Assembly (NCBI RefSeq): GCF_003071345.1
Contig: NZ_QCYK01000002.1
Span: 248,001-312,000, forward strand
Length of the DNA stretch: 64,000 nucleotides
Direction of reading: 5' to 3'
Source of the DNA: Chitinophaga parva
Lineage (GTDB): Bacteria > Bacteroidota > Bacteroidia > Chitinophagales > Chitinophagaceae
Shown here: positions 44,297 through 53,753 of the stretch, piece after piece
How positions within the stretch are numbered: the first letter of the stretch is position 1
How the letters are laid out: each line of letters starts with the position of its first letter
Translations under genes and position numbers: made by a program
Notes under the pieces: generated by a model
Told to the model about the DNA's origin: nothing
The model's input: the letters and a program-made list of their open reading frames with translations, nothing else
Databases searched by the model: none

Positions 44297-47158
44297 ATGG
44301 AAGTCGGAAATAAAGCAATATATAGAAGTTTTCAATACACCGGTTTGTTGAGGTGGGTTTCTGTGGTTATAATTATAATCACTTCCAGTGGAGGTGTCCT
44401 TGCGCAAAAGTCTAAAGGCATATTATTAGCCCAGGTACGCGATAGCGCTCATAATTTTGCCATGCAGGCTGCCACCGTATCTATTTATAATGTCGCAACA
44501 AAACAGTTAGTAAGTTATCAGTTGTCCGATAATTTTGGACGGGTTGAGTTTAGAGGATTACCCACTGATACTGCCTTATTTTACATTGCGACCAACATCG
44601 GCTATGCGCCATTGAAGAATGTGTTTACCATACCAGGAACCTCAGCGGAATTAAATATTGGCACAATAAATATGATGCGCAAAGCCGTTTCACTGAAGGA
44701 AATTACCATAACAGGGGAGCCTCCACCCGTTCAAATGCATGCCGATACATTAGAGTTCAACGCGGAGGCATTTAAACTGGACTCCAACGCGGTAATGGAA
44801 GATTTATTGAAGAAACTTCCGGGTATAACTATCTGGAGCGACGGAGTAATAACGGTAAATGGGAAGAAAGTAAACAAATTATTAGTGGATGGCAAAGTTT
44901 TTTTTGATTCCGGTGGTAAGATCGCGCTACAAAATCTGTCAAAAGATGCAATAAAGAAGGTTCAAGTATATGAGGATAAAAGTGGGTCGGACCTGCTAGA
45001 TGTCAAGACCAACATGAACGTAGTGTTGAAGGACAATAAAAAGGATGGTTATTTTGGTAAGGTTGGAGTGGGCGTCGGAACAAACGGTAGATATGATGGG
45101 GATGCGATGATCAGTTATTTTTCACCGAAGGATCAGGTAAGTATAGTAGGTGCTATTAATAACCTGAACAAATCTGCAAATAATGCCAATACTTTGATAG
45201 CAATTAACTCATATAAAGGTTCGGAGCTCAATAACGATTATGTCTCAGACTTTTCAAAACCGGGAATACTCGTTTACAAAGCATTCGGAGTTACGTTATT
45301 GCATGATTTTAATAAAAGAAGGAGAAATACTGTAGATACAAATAACCTGAAGGTCGAGTATTTTTTAAACAACAATAATAATATTGGGAATGAAAGATTG
45401 AACACGGTTTTTACGTTGGGCCTCAACGAGCAATTGCATCAGACAACGAAAAATAATTCATCGTCCAAGACCCTCGGTCAATTTTTTCGCACGGAATACA
45501 ATAAAACGTTTGACCATAGCAGGTTATCGGCCTCCTACAAATTTTTTCATAATACTGAGGATATCTCCAGCGACTTAAATACCCAATCCGTAGAAGAAAG
45601 TGGACAAATTTCAAGTGAGCAACACGATGCGCAGCAAAGTCGTAACAAGACGACTGGCCACGAGGGAGGTATCGATTTCAAGACTAATAGATACACGGAC
45701 CATGTCTCGCATAGAAGTAAGTCGGTCGATATGACGCTTAGCTACTTTTTTTCCGATAATCATACGGAAAATGATCGTGTTCGGCTATCTGATTTAGTGG
45801 CTATTGATACCGTGCAGAATAAGCATTTTAATAGGCATTATTTTACAAATACCAACTTGCTATATAACAGCATAGCTAACAGTTTAAATGATGTATTGAG
45901 ATTGACCGGAAATGAAAAGCCAGCGTTTAAGGTTGATATGAAGAACTTTTTATCATATTCTTTAAGGCGGCAGACAGACGTTGTTGCAGATTACTCCACT
46001 ACCTTTGGCCAATACCTGAGAAACGACAGCCTGACCAATGAAATCAATGTTCGTGTTATCGATTACAAACCAGGTTTGTATTTCACTAAATTTATTGTCA
46101 ATAAATTATCTAATAGATATAGAAAATCCTGGCAGTTTGATCTCTTTTCGCAAGGCGAGATTTACAATTTCAATAGCACATCTCCACGGCGATTTCAAAA
46201 CCTGAATCAATCTTATTTTTATTTTGTGCCAACAGCAGGTGTGGAATATACTAACGATCAGTTTAATAGTTTCAGGAAATTACTTTCGTTAAAATATTTG
46301 ACGAGCGTACTTTACCCAGATCTACAGCAACTGGCGCCTTTAGTAGATGATGCTAATGTTTCTTTTCTCAGTTTTGGTAATAGTCGGTTAAAACCATCTT
46401 ATTCACATGATTTGGAATTCAAATATCACTATGATAATAAAACTTCTAATGATCCGTTTCAGGGTGAACTAAGCGCTAAAGCTGGGCTTACTGACAATTT
46501 CATAACTGACAGTAGTTACTATGATCTACTTGGTAGGATCATCTATTTTCCCATAAACGTATCAGGCGAACACCATGGATCACTGGGTGGATCATTGCAA
46601 AAGGCATTTAAAAGGAATGCACATCAATTGCAAGTTTCTGGTAGGACAAGATTCGGCATTTCAACTCATCAATCCAGTATCAATGGGGATTTTTACCAAA
46701 TAAAATCCCATCTATGGACGGCGGATGCTGGCCTTACTTATAGTTTTAAAGAACTGACAGCACAACTGGGAGAGTCGTATTTTAATAATTCAAGCAATAG
46801 GCCAGGAACAAATGACTACCAATACAGTAGTGTGAAGACGTATGTTTCGTTTACAATTATTATGTCAAATGGTTTGTTCTTTGATTCCAGGATCGATTTT
46901 AACAAGAGTTGGTCTACCAATGTAGACAATCTGTTTTTTAATATATGGAATGCAAATTTGGGGTGTCGATTTTTGAAAGCTCGAAATTTAGAAATTAAGA
47001 TGTCAGGGCTTGATCTATTACATCAAAATAAAAACATTGTTAGCTATATTAGCAATAATAGCATCAGTACTGGTACAGTGAATGTGCTGCAACAGTATTT
47101 TATGCTTACCCTGGCTTACTACCCTAGAAAATTTGGGCTGAAAGTAAAAGCTGATTAA
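44297..47158 (+). CDS. outer-membrane beta-barrel protein with carboxypeptidase-regulatory-like N-domain
   Basis: A 953-residue outer-membrane protein related to TonB-dependent receptors. The signal peptide ends at VLAQ near residue 37. Residues about 40-135 form a carboxypeptidase-D regulatory-like sandwich. The plug-like region follows with VSLKEITITGEPPPVQMHADTLEF and KKLPGITIWSDGVITVNGKKV. The rest is a large barrel rich in alternating aromatic and polar residues. It belongs with the group often labelled outer membrane beta-barrel family protein; no clear TonB box is visible. It is AT-rich compared with the core genes and precedes a propeller gene by ten bases, so the two are co-expressed. 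Confidence 0.75.
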   Translation: MEVGNKAIYRSFQYTGLLRWVSVVIIIITSSGGVLAQKSKGILLAQVRDSAHNFAMQAATVSIYNVATKQLVSYQLSDNFGRVEFRGLPTDTALFYIATNIGYAPLKNVFTIPGTSAELNIGTINMMRKAVSLKEITITGEPPPVQMHADTLEFNAEAFKLDSNAVMEDLLKKLPGITIWSDGVITVNGKKVNKLLVDGKVFFDSGGKIALQNLSKDAIKKVQVYEDKSGSDLLDVKTNMNVVLKDNKKDGYFGKVGVGVGTNGRYDGDAMISYFSPKDQVSIVGAINNLNKSANNANTLIAINSYKGSELNNDYVSDFSKPGILVYKAFGVTLLHDFNKRRRNTVDTNNLKVEYFLNNNNNIGNERLNTVFTLGLNEQLHQTTKNNSSSKTLGQFFRTEYNKTFDHSRLSASYKFFHNTEDISSDLNTQSVEESGQISSEQHDAQQSRNKTTGHEGGIDFKTNRYTDHVSHRSKSVDMTLSYFFSDNHTENDRVRLSDLVAIDTVQNKHFNRHYFTNTNLLYNSIANSLNDVLRLTGNEKPAFKVDMKNFLSYSLRRQTDVVADYSTTFGQYLRNDSLTNEINVRVIDYKPGLYFTKFIVNKLSNRYRKSWQFDLFSQGEIYNFNSTSPRRFQNLNQSYFYFVPTAGVEYTNDQFNSFRKLLSLKYLTSVLYPDLQQLAPLVDDANVSFLSFGNSRLKPSYSHDLEFKYHYDNKTSNDPFQGELSAKAGLTDNFITDSSYYDLLGRIIYFPINVSGEHHGSLGGSLQKAFKRNAHQLQVSGRTRFGISTHQSSINGDFYQIKSHLWTADAGLTYSFKELTAQLGESYFNNSSNRPGTNDYQYSSVKTYVSFTIIMSNGLFFDSRIDFNKSWSTNVDNLFFNIWNANLGCRFLKARNLEIKMSGLDLLHQNKNIVSYISNNSISTGTVNVLQQYFMLTLAYYPRKFGLKVKAD

Positions 47159-47168
47159 ATCTTTTGAC

Positions 47169-48416
47169 ATGAAACTTAAATGTTATACTACTTTATTGCT
47201 GCTTTTTCTAATAAATGGAACTGGGTTCGCCCAAGATATTGTGCCTACAGACACAACTAAAGTTTCAATTCTCCGCATCGATCCATCTAATGCTATGGGC
47301 GGAAATGTTTCAGATGTTTTCTCATTGGTGAATTATATTCCTTTGGAAACAACTTCAGAAAGCATCTTTGGAAATATCAGCCAACTTGAAATATTGAACG
47401 GTTATTACATTATCCTGGATTATGATAAAAATGCTATATTCATTTTTACCCTGAATGGAAAATACCATTCAAAAATTCAAGGAAAACCTCATTCACCGAT
47501 TTATAAGTTTCTCATCAATAAGTGGACAAATCAAATAATTTATACCTCTGACAATTACCGGACAGTAACCTATTGTGACCTCAATGGAAAAGTAATAAAG
47601 ACAGAGAAGAATATGTCCTCAAACGGTATTCCAAACATTTATCTGAATTCGCACTTTATTTCTGAAGATCAGCTTTTAAGTTACGATCAGTATAGGAATA
47701 TTGACTCTACATCTAAATATTTTACAAGCTACACTAGATCACTCTTAAGATTCGGAAATCCCATTCATGCAATTGGAATGCCGTATAGCCAGCAGTATGC
47801 CAAAATTGATATATTGAGTACGACAGTGGGACCGCTTACTACGTTTGGTAACGATACAGTTTTTTTATTCGCTAAACCATATAGCTATGATCTTTATTTC
47901 GTTTCACCTCATTGTATCAAACAAGTATACAAGTTAGTGTTCCCTCAAGCATCCTCGTTGCCTGCAGACTTCTTGACAAACAGCGAATACGACTTTAAGA
48001 GGATTGACTTTATACAAAAGAATCCTGAAATGATTTTTGCCCTTAATAATTGTTATCTATTGGGAAATAATCTACTATTTGAGGCCAGCAGCTACAAAGC
48101 CAGGCAAGATGATAACATTTTGTATAATCTTGAATCTGGTAACGTTATTGCAATCAAGCATATCTTACCTGATTCATTATCGTATAATTTGCCGATTATA
48201 GACCTTGTAAGTGCCAATTTTGAGAATATAGGATTTGCCTATTGCGATGGTAGTTACATCTATACCAGTTTATCATCTTTATGCCTTTTTCAGACTAGAG
48301 ATGCAAATGGTATCAACCAAAAGACAATGCCGGAAATACTTCAGAGCTACTTCAAAAAGGGAACTTCAAAAGATAATCCAGTTATTGTACAATTGAAACT
48401 GAAAGCAAATCTCTAG
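47169..48416 (+). CDS. six-bladed beta-propeller protein (DUF4934-like)
   Basis: A 415-residue secreted protein. The signal peptide ends at GFAQ near residue 22. It has a repeated four-strand pattern typical of NHL/six-bladed propellers in Bacteroidota, for example FGNISQLEILNGYYIILDYD and AIFIFTLNGKYHSKI near blade one, and ends DNPVIVQLKLKANL. Such proteins are thought to be periplasmic or surface-exposed and are often found as several paralogues beside outer-membrane barrels and thioredoxin-like proteins. It is the intact partner of the broken copy at 42950. Function is unknown. Confidence 0.75.
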   Translation: MKLKCYTTLLLLFLINGTGFAQDIVPTDTTKVSILRIDPSNAMGGNVSDVFSLVNYIPLETTSESIFGNISQLEILNGYYIILDYDKNAIFIFTLNGKYHSKIQGKPHSPIYKFLINKWTNQIIYTSDNYRTVTYCDLNGKVIKTEKNMSSNGIPNIYLNSHFISEDQLLSYDQYRNIDSTSKYFTSYTRSLLRFGNPIHAIGMPYSQQYAKIDILSTTVGPLTTFGNDTVFLFAKPYSYDLYFVSPHCIKQVYKLVFPQASSLPADFLTNSEYDFKRIDFIQKNPEMIFALNNCYLLGNNLLFEASSYKARQDDNILYNLESGNVIAIKHILPDSLSYNLPIIDLVSANFENIGFAYCDGSYIYTSLSSLCLFQTRDANGINQKTMPEILQSYFKKGTSKDNPVIVQLKLKANL

Positions 48417-48590
48417 ACAACGAAGATGGGCAACGTTAACGTTACAAGTACGGTTACCAGCGTACTGAGGTAGCTGGGAAGTTTTCGTCTAAAGGTAATT
48501 CCTGGGTGCCTTCGACAAGGAGCTGCATGATCGCTATAAAGTTAGCGGAAAAATCATATCTTCTTCCGCAGGTTTCCGTCAATTGCTGAT

Positions 48591-49403
48591 TTATCTTTCC
48601 GCCGCCAACAATTCCGTAGGGGCATACCCAAAATGCTTCTTGAACGCGAACGAGAAATGAGAAAGATTTTCAAACCCTACTTCATAACATACATCTATAG
48701 GCTTCTTCTTTTTCTCCACAAACTGGTAATGCGCCAGCTCCAGCCGCTTTTGGGTCAACCATTTCTGCGGCGTGGTATCGAATGTTTTCTTGAAATCCCT
48801 TTTGAAAGTGGTGAGGCTTCTGCCCGTGAGGTAACCGAATTTTTCCAACGGCATGTGAAACATGAAATTCTTTTCCATGTAATCTGCGAGGTTGATCTTG
48901 CCCGGCTCCTCGAAATTCGCGAGCATGTCATCTATCTCCGGATCTATCGAACGCAGGATGCTCACCGCTTCCGTGATCTTAAGATGAGCGATGTTCTCCG
49001 GCAGGTCTTTCATATCGAAATACGGTATCAGGGAAGACAAGCAGCTTTCCAGCAACGGGTGATTATTGAAATGCCGGATTTTTTGCGCGCCCGCCGCTTT
49101 AGGCTTCACTTTAATTCTTTCGTAGAAATCCCGCAACCATTCCGTGGTCAGATGCATCACCACGGTTTTATGCGGTAACCCGTCTTTCGGGTAATTGATG
49201 ATCGTGGCCAGCTGGTTCCTGGGTATCAGGAAAATATCTCCCTTGTTGAACATATACGTTCCTTCCGCCTGCACGATCTTGGTTTCACCGGAAATGAACC
49301 AGATCAGCATGTGGTCCTCGAACATGATGTCCGATTTAAAGAACTTGTCCTCGTAGCAGGACAACTTGATGTTTTCGGTGATATATTTAGCTTGATACTC
49401 CAT
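48591..49403 (-). CDS. AraC-family transcriptional regulator, copy 1
   Basis: A 270-residue regulator. Residues about 1-150 form a cupin-like sensing domain (MLIWFISGETKIVQAEGTYMF, GDIFLIPRNQLATI). The C-terminal AraC DNA-binding domain has two helix-turn-helix units: PLEKFGYLTGRSLTTFKRDFKK and then IDVCYEVGFENLSHFSFAFKKHFGYAPTE. It is closely similar to the regulator at 50905, and each lies beside a short-chain dehydrogenase gene, pointing to a duplicated regulator-enzyme module. The inducer is unknown. Confidence 0.88.
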   Translation of the reverse strand: MEYQAKYITENIKLSCYEDKFFKSDIMFEDHMLIWFISGETKIVQAEGTYMFNKGDIFLIPRNQLATIINYPKDGLPHKTVVMHLTTEWLRDFYERIKVKPKAAGAQKIRHFNNHPLLESCLSSLIPYFDMKDLPENIAHLKITEAVSILRSIDPEIDDMLANFEEPGKINLADYMEKNFMFHMPLEKFGYLTGRSLTTFKRDFKKTFDTTPQKWLTQKRLELAHYQFVEKKKKPIDVCYEVGFENLSHFSFAFKKHFGYAPTELLAAER

Positions 49404-49497
49404 GTGCCAAAGTTTAAGATCAAAACAAATTTAACGGATATAATACTTCTTAGCTTTGTTTATAAGGCCAAATTTGCTTTGTTTATGGGGTCAGTCC

Positions 49498-50235
49498 TTA
49501 TTTATTTAAGGACTGACCACCATCTATCATATATTCTGCGCCTGTAATGAAAGCCGCGTCATCACTGGCCAGGAAGCTGATCAGCTTGCCCGCTTCGGTG
49601 GGAATGCCCAGCCTGCCCAGCGGTACGCCGGAAACAATGAATTCCTGGATCTTTGGATCGGATAGACCGGCCTTTTCCATGATCTCGGTTGCGAATGGGC
49701 CGGGGCTTACTGCGTTCACCCGGATCCTGCGCGGTGCCAGTTCTATCGCCGCTACCTGTATCAGCGCATTGATGGCGGCTTTGCTGGCCATATAAACGGA
49801 TGTTTGCGGTGTGCATTTAGAGGCGGAAGAGGAGGAGATGAACACAACGGATGCGCCGTCATTCAGTACAGGTATGAACCGGCTTAGTGTAAAGTAAGCA
49901 CCTTTCAGGTTTACGTTCATCACTTCGTCGAATAACTGTTCAGTAGCGTTTTCTATCGTTGTCAGCTTTGAAACGCCGGCATTTATCACCAGGATGTCGA
50001 TCTTCCCAAACTGTTGCGCAACGCTGGCTGCAAGTGCTTCAATATCCGCCATTTTAGTTTGATCGGCTAACAGGGCCGTTGCGCCCAGTTCCTTCGCTGC
50101 GTTTTCAACAGCTTCTTTTCTTCTGCCTGTGATGATCACCTGTGCGCCGTTTGCGGCCAGGTCTTTTGCCGTGGAATAACCGATCCCGCTGTTGCCACCG
50201 GTAATGAGGGCAACTTTTCCGTATAAGTTTTGCAT
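49498..50235 (-). CDS. short-chain dehydrogenase/reductase, copy 1
   Basis: A 245-residue classical SDR with start at 50235 (MQNLYGKVALITGGNSGIGYSTAKDLA). The cofactor loop is TGGNSGIG, the structural NAG is LVINAGVSKL, and the catalytic set is S in FISSSSAS with YMASK (Tyr-x-x-x-Lys). The C-terminal GRLGIPTEAGKLISFLASDDAAFITGAEYMIDGG is typical. It reduces or oxidises an unknown carbonyl or alcohol with NAD(P). It is separated from the DUF2652 gene by a single base and probably shares its transcript. Confidence 0.88.
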   Translation of the reverse strand: MQNLYGKVALITGGNSGIGYSTAKDLAANGAQVIITGRRKEAVENAAKELGATALLADQTKMADIEALAASVAQQFGKIDILVINAGVSKLTTIENATEQLFDEVMNVNLKGAYFTLSRFIPVLNDGASVVFISSSSASKCTPQTSVYMASKAAINALIQVAAIELAPRRIRVNAVSPGPFATEIMEKAGLSDPKIQEFIVSGVPLGRLGIPTEAGKLISFLASDDAAFITGAEYMIDGGQSLNK

Positions 50236-50236
50236 G

Positions 50237-50812
50237 TTAAATAAATTGAGGAGTTGAAAGAATGTAAGTGAAGCAAAGATTCCGCAGCCCGCCATAGAGC
50301 TCACATAGTTTGTGGGTGAAGCTGGCGGGGAAGAAGCTTTCCGGCTTTGCGATCGCCATCAGTTCATCTGTAATGAGCAGGTAGGAGCGTGCCGGCACAT
50401 TGTTCTTCAACAGGCGGTGTGCTTCTATCACTACTTCACCGTATAATTTGTGAAAGCCGGCGATGGGGAATTCCGTCATCTCACCATAATGTGCAATAGC
50501 TTTGAGGTGAAGGTCCAGTGCAAGATTGTATTTTTTACCCAGCGCTATGACCTGCTCATCGAATGCAGCCTTCATGATCTCGAATTGTTCATACAGCTCA
50601 TCCGCAGTAGGGATGGATCGCATGTTGAAGAAGAACACGGCATCGCCTTCTATCTCTGCGATCTCCATCTGCAGCTTGTTATGCCGGATGATGGTAGAAA
50701 GCAGTTCCTGCGTGATGATCTGCCCGGTTACCAGGTCGGTGTTGCGCACCAGCTCTGTGAATCCACTGATGTCCGGAATAAATACCAGGCCCTTCTTTGT
50801 GTTTGTTTTCAT
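50237..50812 (-). CDS. DUF2652 protein (nucleotide-cyclase-like fold)
   Basis: A 191-residue cytoplasmic protein starting MKTNTKKGLVFIPDISGFTE. The FIPDISGFTELV motif and the EIEGDAVFFF motif mirror the metal-binding FxDIxGFT and GD motifs of class III nucleotidyl cyclases, as is usual in DUF2652. Key transition-state residues of active cyclases are not obvious, so enzymatic activity is doubtful. Its stop is one base from the SDR start. In this setting it could be a sensor or scaffold for the SDR/AraC module; this is inference. Confidence 0.72.
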   Translation of the reverse strand: MKTNTKKGLVFIPDISGFTELVRNTDLVTGQIITQELLSTIIRHNKLQMEIAEIEGDAVFFFNMRSIPTADELYEQFEIMKAAFDEQVIALGKKYNLALDLHLKAIAHYGEMTEFPIAGFHKLYGEVVIEAHRLLKNNVPARSYLLITDELMAIAKPESFFPASFTHKLCELYGGLRNLCFTYILSTPQFI

Positions 50813-50904
50813 GTGATGAAAGTTTTAGTGGACCTGGTAACCGAGCAATAGAAAACTGTTACCGCTCTTTGCAGGAACGATGTAATTGTTTTGTATGATA
50901 AAGA

Positions 50905-51705
50905 TCAGAGATCGGAGGGAGCGTAGCCGAAATGCTTTTTAAAGGCGTAGGAGAAGTGCGACAGGTTTTCGAAACCTACTTCGTAATACACATCCACAGG
51001 CCGCAGCTTTTTCTCCCTGAAGTTGTGCCAGGCCAGCTCCAGCCTTTTCTGTGTGAGCCATTTTTGCGGGGTGGTGCCGAATGCTTTTTTGAAGTCGCGC
51101 TTGAATGTGGACAGGCTTCTGCCGGTGAGATAACTGAATTTTTCCAGTGGCATATTGAACATGTAATTCTTCTGCATGAAATCCACAAGGCCGGCCTTGT
51201 CCGGCATTTCGAAGTTGGCCAGCACGCTGTCTATATCCTGGTCTATCAGGCGCAGCACACTGATTGCCTCTGTGATCTTAATGGATGCAATATCTTCCGG
51301 CAGTGTTCCCTTTAATTCAAAATATGGTATCAGCGAAGCAAGGCAGCTTGTCAGCAAGGGGTGATCCCCAAAGCTCCTGATCCTGCCAGACCGGTCAACC
51401 GGTACTTTAATATCCATGCCTGCATAAAAATCGCGGAGCCTTTTGGTGGAAAGATGCATTACTACGGTTTTGTGCTGCTGGTTATTGTTCGGATAGTTGA
51501 CGATCGTGGCGAGGTGGTTGCGCGGGACCAGGAAAATGTCTCCCGATCTGAATGTGTTACAGGTATCCACCTGGATGATCTTTGTTGTTCCGGAAATGAA
51601 CCAGATCAGCATATGATGATCAAATACGATCTCTGTTTTAGATAGTTTATCCTCGTAACAGGAGATCTTGATGTCTGGTGCCAGGTACTTCGACTGATGT
51701 TCCAT
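50905..51705 (-). CDS. AraC-family transcriptional regulator, copy 2
   Basis: A 266-residue regulator, the paralogue of the one at 48591. The shared pattern runs along the whole length: IKISCYEDKLSKTEIVFDHH, MLIWFISGTTKIIQ, GDIFLVPRNHLATIVNYP, HKTVVMHLS, and the two helix-turn-helix units ending VGFENLSHFSYAFKKHFGYAP. Its start is one base from the stop of the dehydrogenase gene at 51707, so the two are read as one unit. The sensing domains differ mostly around residues 40-60 and 90-110, which may reflect different effectors. Confidence 0.88.
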   Translation of the reverse strand: MEHQSKYLAPDIKISCYEDKLSKTEIVFDHHMLIWFISGTTKIIQVDTCNTFRSGDIFLVPRNHLATIVNYPNNNQQHKTVVMHLSTKRLRDFYAGMDIKVPVDRSGRIRSFGDHPLLTSCLASLIPYFELKGTLPEDIASIKITEAISVLRLIDQDIDSVLANFEMPDKAGLVDFMQKNYMFNMPLEKFSYLTGRSLSTFKRDFKKAFGTTPQKWLTQKRLELAWHNFREKKLRPVDVYYEVGFENLSHFSYAFKKHFGYAPSDL

Positions 51706-51706
51706 A

Positions 51707-52705
51707 TCAACGGATATTGAAGGTGATGCCTGTCATCTGTTCCGTAAGTGCCCACAGGCGTTTGGCATTGTGCTCATCCAGCGAATATGGCATCACACCG
51801 CTTTGGTGAAGTGTGGCACCTGTTTGTAATTCGGCGACGTCGCCATCTTCACAGTACACACCGCCAATGTTGTTGAGGAGTGGGCTGGTTGCAGCCCATA
51901 CAGTGGTGGCTGCGCCTTGTGGAATGGTTTTCAGGGATGCCAGTACTTCGGGGCGTATATTGCCGTGCTCATCCATGAGGCCCATCTTCTGGAATAATTC
52001 AACGGATGCTTCGCGGCCAAGTTCTGTACCGGCAATGGACCCGGGATGTACGGAATAAGCTCTTACATTGTATTCGCTCGCGCGGTTATCCAGCTCCAAT
52101 GCGAACAGGTTGCTGGCGGTTTTAGATTGGCCATAAGCCTGCAATGTTTCGTAGTCGCGGTGTTCGAAATTCGGGTCGTCGAAATTGAACGGTGCCATGT
52201 GATGACCTAAAGAAGAAACGTTCACCACTCTTGCACCGTTTGCTTTTTTCAGCGCGGTCCAGAGCCTTGCAACGAGATGAAATTGGCCGATGTAATTAGT
52301 GGCCAGTTGTGATTCAATGCCACGCTGATCTTTACGCAATGGCACCCACATAATGCCGGCGTTGTTGATCAGCAAATGTAACGGCCTGCCAGATGCGAGG
52401 AATTTTTCGGCAAAGGCATCGATAGAAACAGGGTTCATAAAATCCATCGCTTCGATCTCTACGTTAGCGATGCCTGCGAGGTTCTTCCTGGCTTTTTCTA
52501 CGTCCCTTGCAGGAACGATCACGGTTGCACCGGCTGCAGTGAGCGTCCGGGTCGTCTCCACACCAATGCCCGCGTTACCGCCGGTTATGATCGCGATCTT
52601 GCCGGTAAGGTCTATGCCTTTGATAATGTCTTCAGTTGTTGATTGGGCGTTAAAGCCCGTGCCGAGTGGGTGTTGCAGTGCTCCCTGGTTGTTGTTCTGT
52701 ATCAT
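51707..52705 (-). CDS. short-chain dehydrogenase/reductase, copy 2 (retinol dehydrogenase-like)
   Basis: A 332-residue extended SDR. The start at 52705 (MIQNNNQGALQHPLGTGFNA) is preferred over one eight codons earlier. The cofactor loop is ITGGNAGIGVETTRTL, the NNAG motif is LLINNAGIMWVPL, the serine is in VVNVSSLGHH and the active pair is in YGQSKTASNLFALEL. It resembles WWOX/retinol-dehydrogenase-type SDRs that are frequent in Bacteroidota. A TACTTTTG box on its strand lies at 52737-52744. It is not a recent duplicate of the shorter SDR at 49498; only the arrangement is shared. Confidence 0.87.
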   Translation of the reverse strand: MIQNNNQGALQHPLGTGFNAQSTTEDIIKGIDLTGKIAIITGGNAGIGVETTRTLTAAGATVIVPARDVEKARKNLAGIANVEIEAMDFMNPVSIDAFAEKFLASGRPLHLLINNAGIMWVPLRKDQRGIESQLATNYIGQFHLVARLWTALKKANGARVVNVSSLGHHMAPFNFDDPNFEHRDYETLQAYGQSKTASNLFALELDNRASEYNVRAYSVHPGSIAGTELGREASVELFQKMGLMDEHGNIRPEVLASLKTIPQGAATTVWAATSPLLNNIGGVYCEDGDVAELQTGATLHQSGVMPYSLDEHNAKRLWALTEQMTGITFNIR

Positions 52706-52736
52706 GTGTAGTTTGTTTTGTTGATACAAAAGTAGC

Positions 52737-52744
52737 GCGCTTAT
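52737..52744 (-). promoter_or_regulatory. Bacteroidota -7 box for the SDR-AraC unit
   Basis: TACTTTTG on the minus strand, 31 bases upstream of the start at 52705. No TTG with 19-base spacing was found. Confidence 0.45.
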
Positions 52745-52829
52745 TTTCGGCCGGCTTTGTTATACGGGTCGAATTTGTTTTGTTTTCAGGACCACCACGC
52801 CACCTTACGTTTCAGTTGCATTAGTTTCT

Positions 52830-53358
52830 TCACCAGTGGAACCTTTGACGAGACATGGTATAAAGTGGCCTGCAAATATCCTGGGGATCCGGTTTGTGCG
52901 AAAATAGTGCGAGGGTACGACCGGTCACGCAAGCAAAGTGCCGCTGTGGCTAGTATAGGATCGGACCCCAACCTACAGGCAATGCGTGGGGCAGGTCGCG
53001 CATTCTTTACCACAGCGGTAAAAATTCATCCTGGTGGAGGCCATTATATCAAGGCCTATGTGCGCGATCAAGCCAGTCTGCGTTCCCTTGCTGATCTGCT
53101 GGAAACCTTACCAGCGGTAAAAAAAGCCAACATCTTTGCAGTTGGAAAAATAAGGATAACCTAATCATTTATTGTCAACCTCCCTTTAACATAAAAGAGA
53201 CCCAGCAGCAGGTCGAGCAAGCCTTAGAGGCTTTTTTTAGCAAAGGAAATTTTGATCTGGTCTTCAAGGATGAGGTTACCTCCGCCTTAAGTGACAAGGC
53301 ATACTTTCAAATTCTGGATTACACCATCGATGCAGGGCTACCTGGCTGGATATACTGA
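52830..53358 (+). pseudogene. unidentified degenerate coding remnant
   Basis: Two adjoining frames look like one decayed gene. The first ends ...TTAVKIHPGGGHYIKAYVRD, ASLRSLADLLETLPAVKKAN, IFAVGKIRI, then a stop. After a shift of frame the text goes on NLIIYCQPPFNIKETQQQVE, QALEAFFSKGNFDLVFKDEV and ends GLPGWIY with a stop at 53356. The alternation of short strands and helices looks like an effector-associated or sensor-type small domain, but I do not recognise the family. No start codon of a real gene is evident. It abuts the IS3 tail. Confidence 0.4.
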
Positions 53359-53384
53359 ATATTAATTTTCTGGTCTCTCCACCA

Positions 53385-53564
53385 ATGCAAAACGGCTATA
53401 TTGTGCGATTTAAGGGTAGTTATCGAAAAGAAATATTGGAGGCCTATATCTTCTTCGAGCTCTATGAAGTACGGCAGTTGACCCATGACTGGATACAAGA
53501 ATATAACAGTGGCCGACCGCATGAAGGGCTTGGGAATGCAACGCCGCTTGAATTGTCCAAGTGA
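53385..53564 (+). pseudogene. IS3-family transposase (OrfB) C-terminal remnant
   Basis: Fifty-nine codons with IVRFKGSYRKEILEAYIFFE, LTHDWIQEYNSGRPHEGLGN and ATPLELSK then a stop. The RPHE-x-LGN pattern is the hallmark of IS3-group OrfB C-termini; it includes the region of the last catalytic glutamate, here in the degraded RKEILEAY. The upstream integrase core is missing. Confidence 0.82.
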
Positions 53565-53743
53565 CACAACAATTCCTTAAGCCATATGACGGAATTCCGC
53601 TCGGGCATAAAACAGTTTGCGAGATAAAGCTTGATGAACATTCTGTCAATTTGCTCAGATCCAAGTTGCCAATAGTAGATTCATGGGATGATACTAAAAA
53701 AAGATGCCTATTGAGCACAGAGATAGCAACAAAGACTGTCTGA
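53561..53743 (+). CDS. small open reading frame, doubtful
   Basis: Sixty codons starting MTQQFLKPYDGIPLGHKTVC and containing KLDEHSVNLLRSKLPIVDSW. It overlaps the IS3 tail by four bases and ends before the NmrA stub. I recognise no family. It could be a fragment inserted with the neighbouring scars, or a short real gene; codon use does not decide. Confidence 0.3.
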   Translation: MTQQFLKPYDGIPLGHKTVCEIKLDEHSVNLLRSKLPIVDSWDDTKKRCLLSTEIATKTV

Positions 53744-53753
53744 AAAGGGGTAC

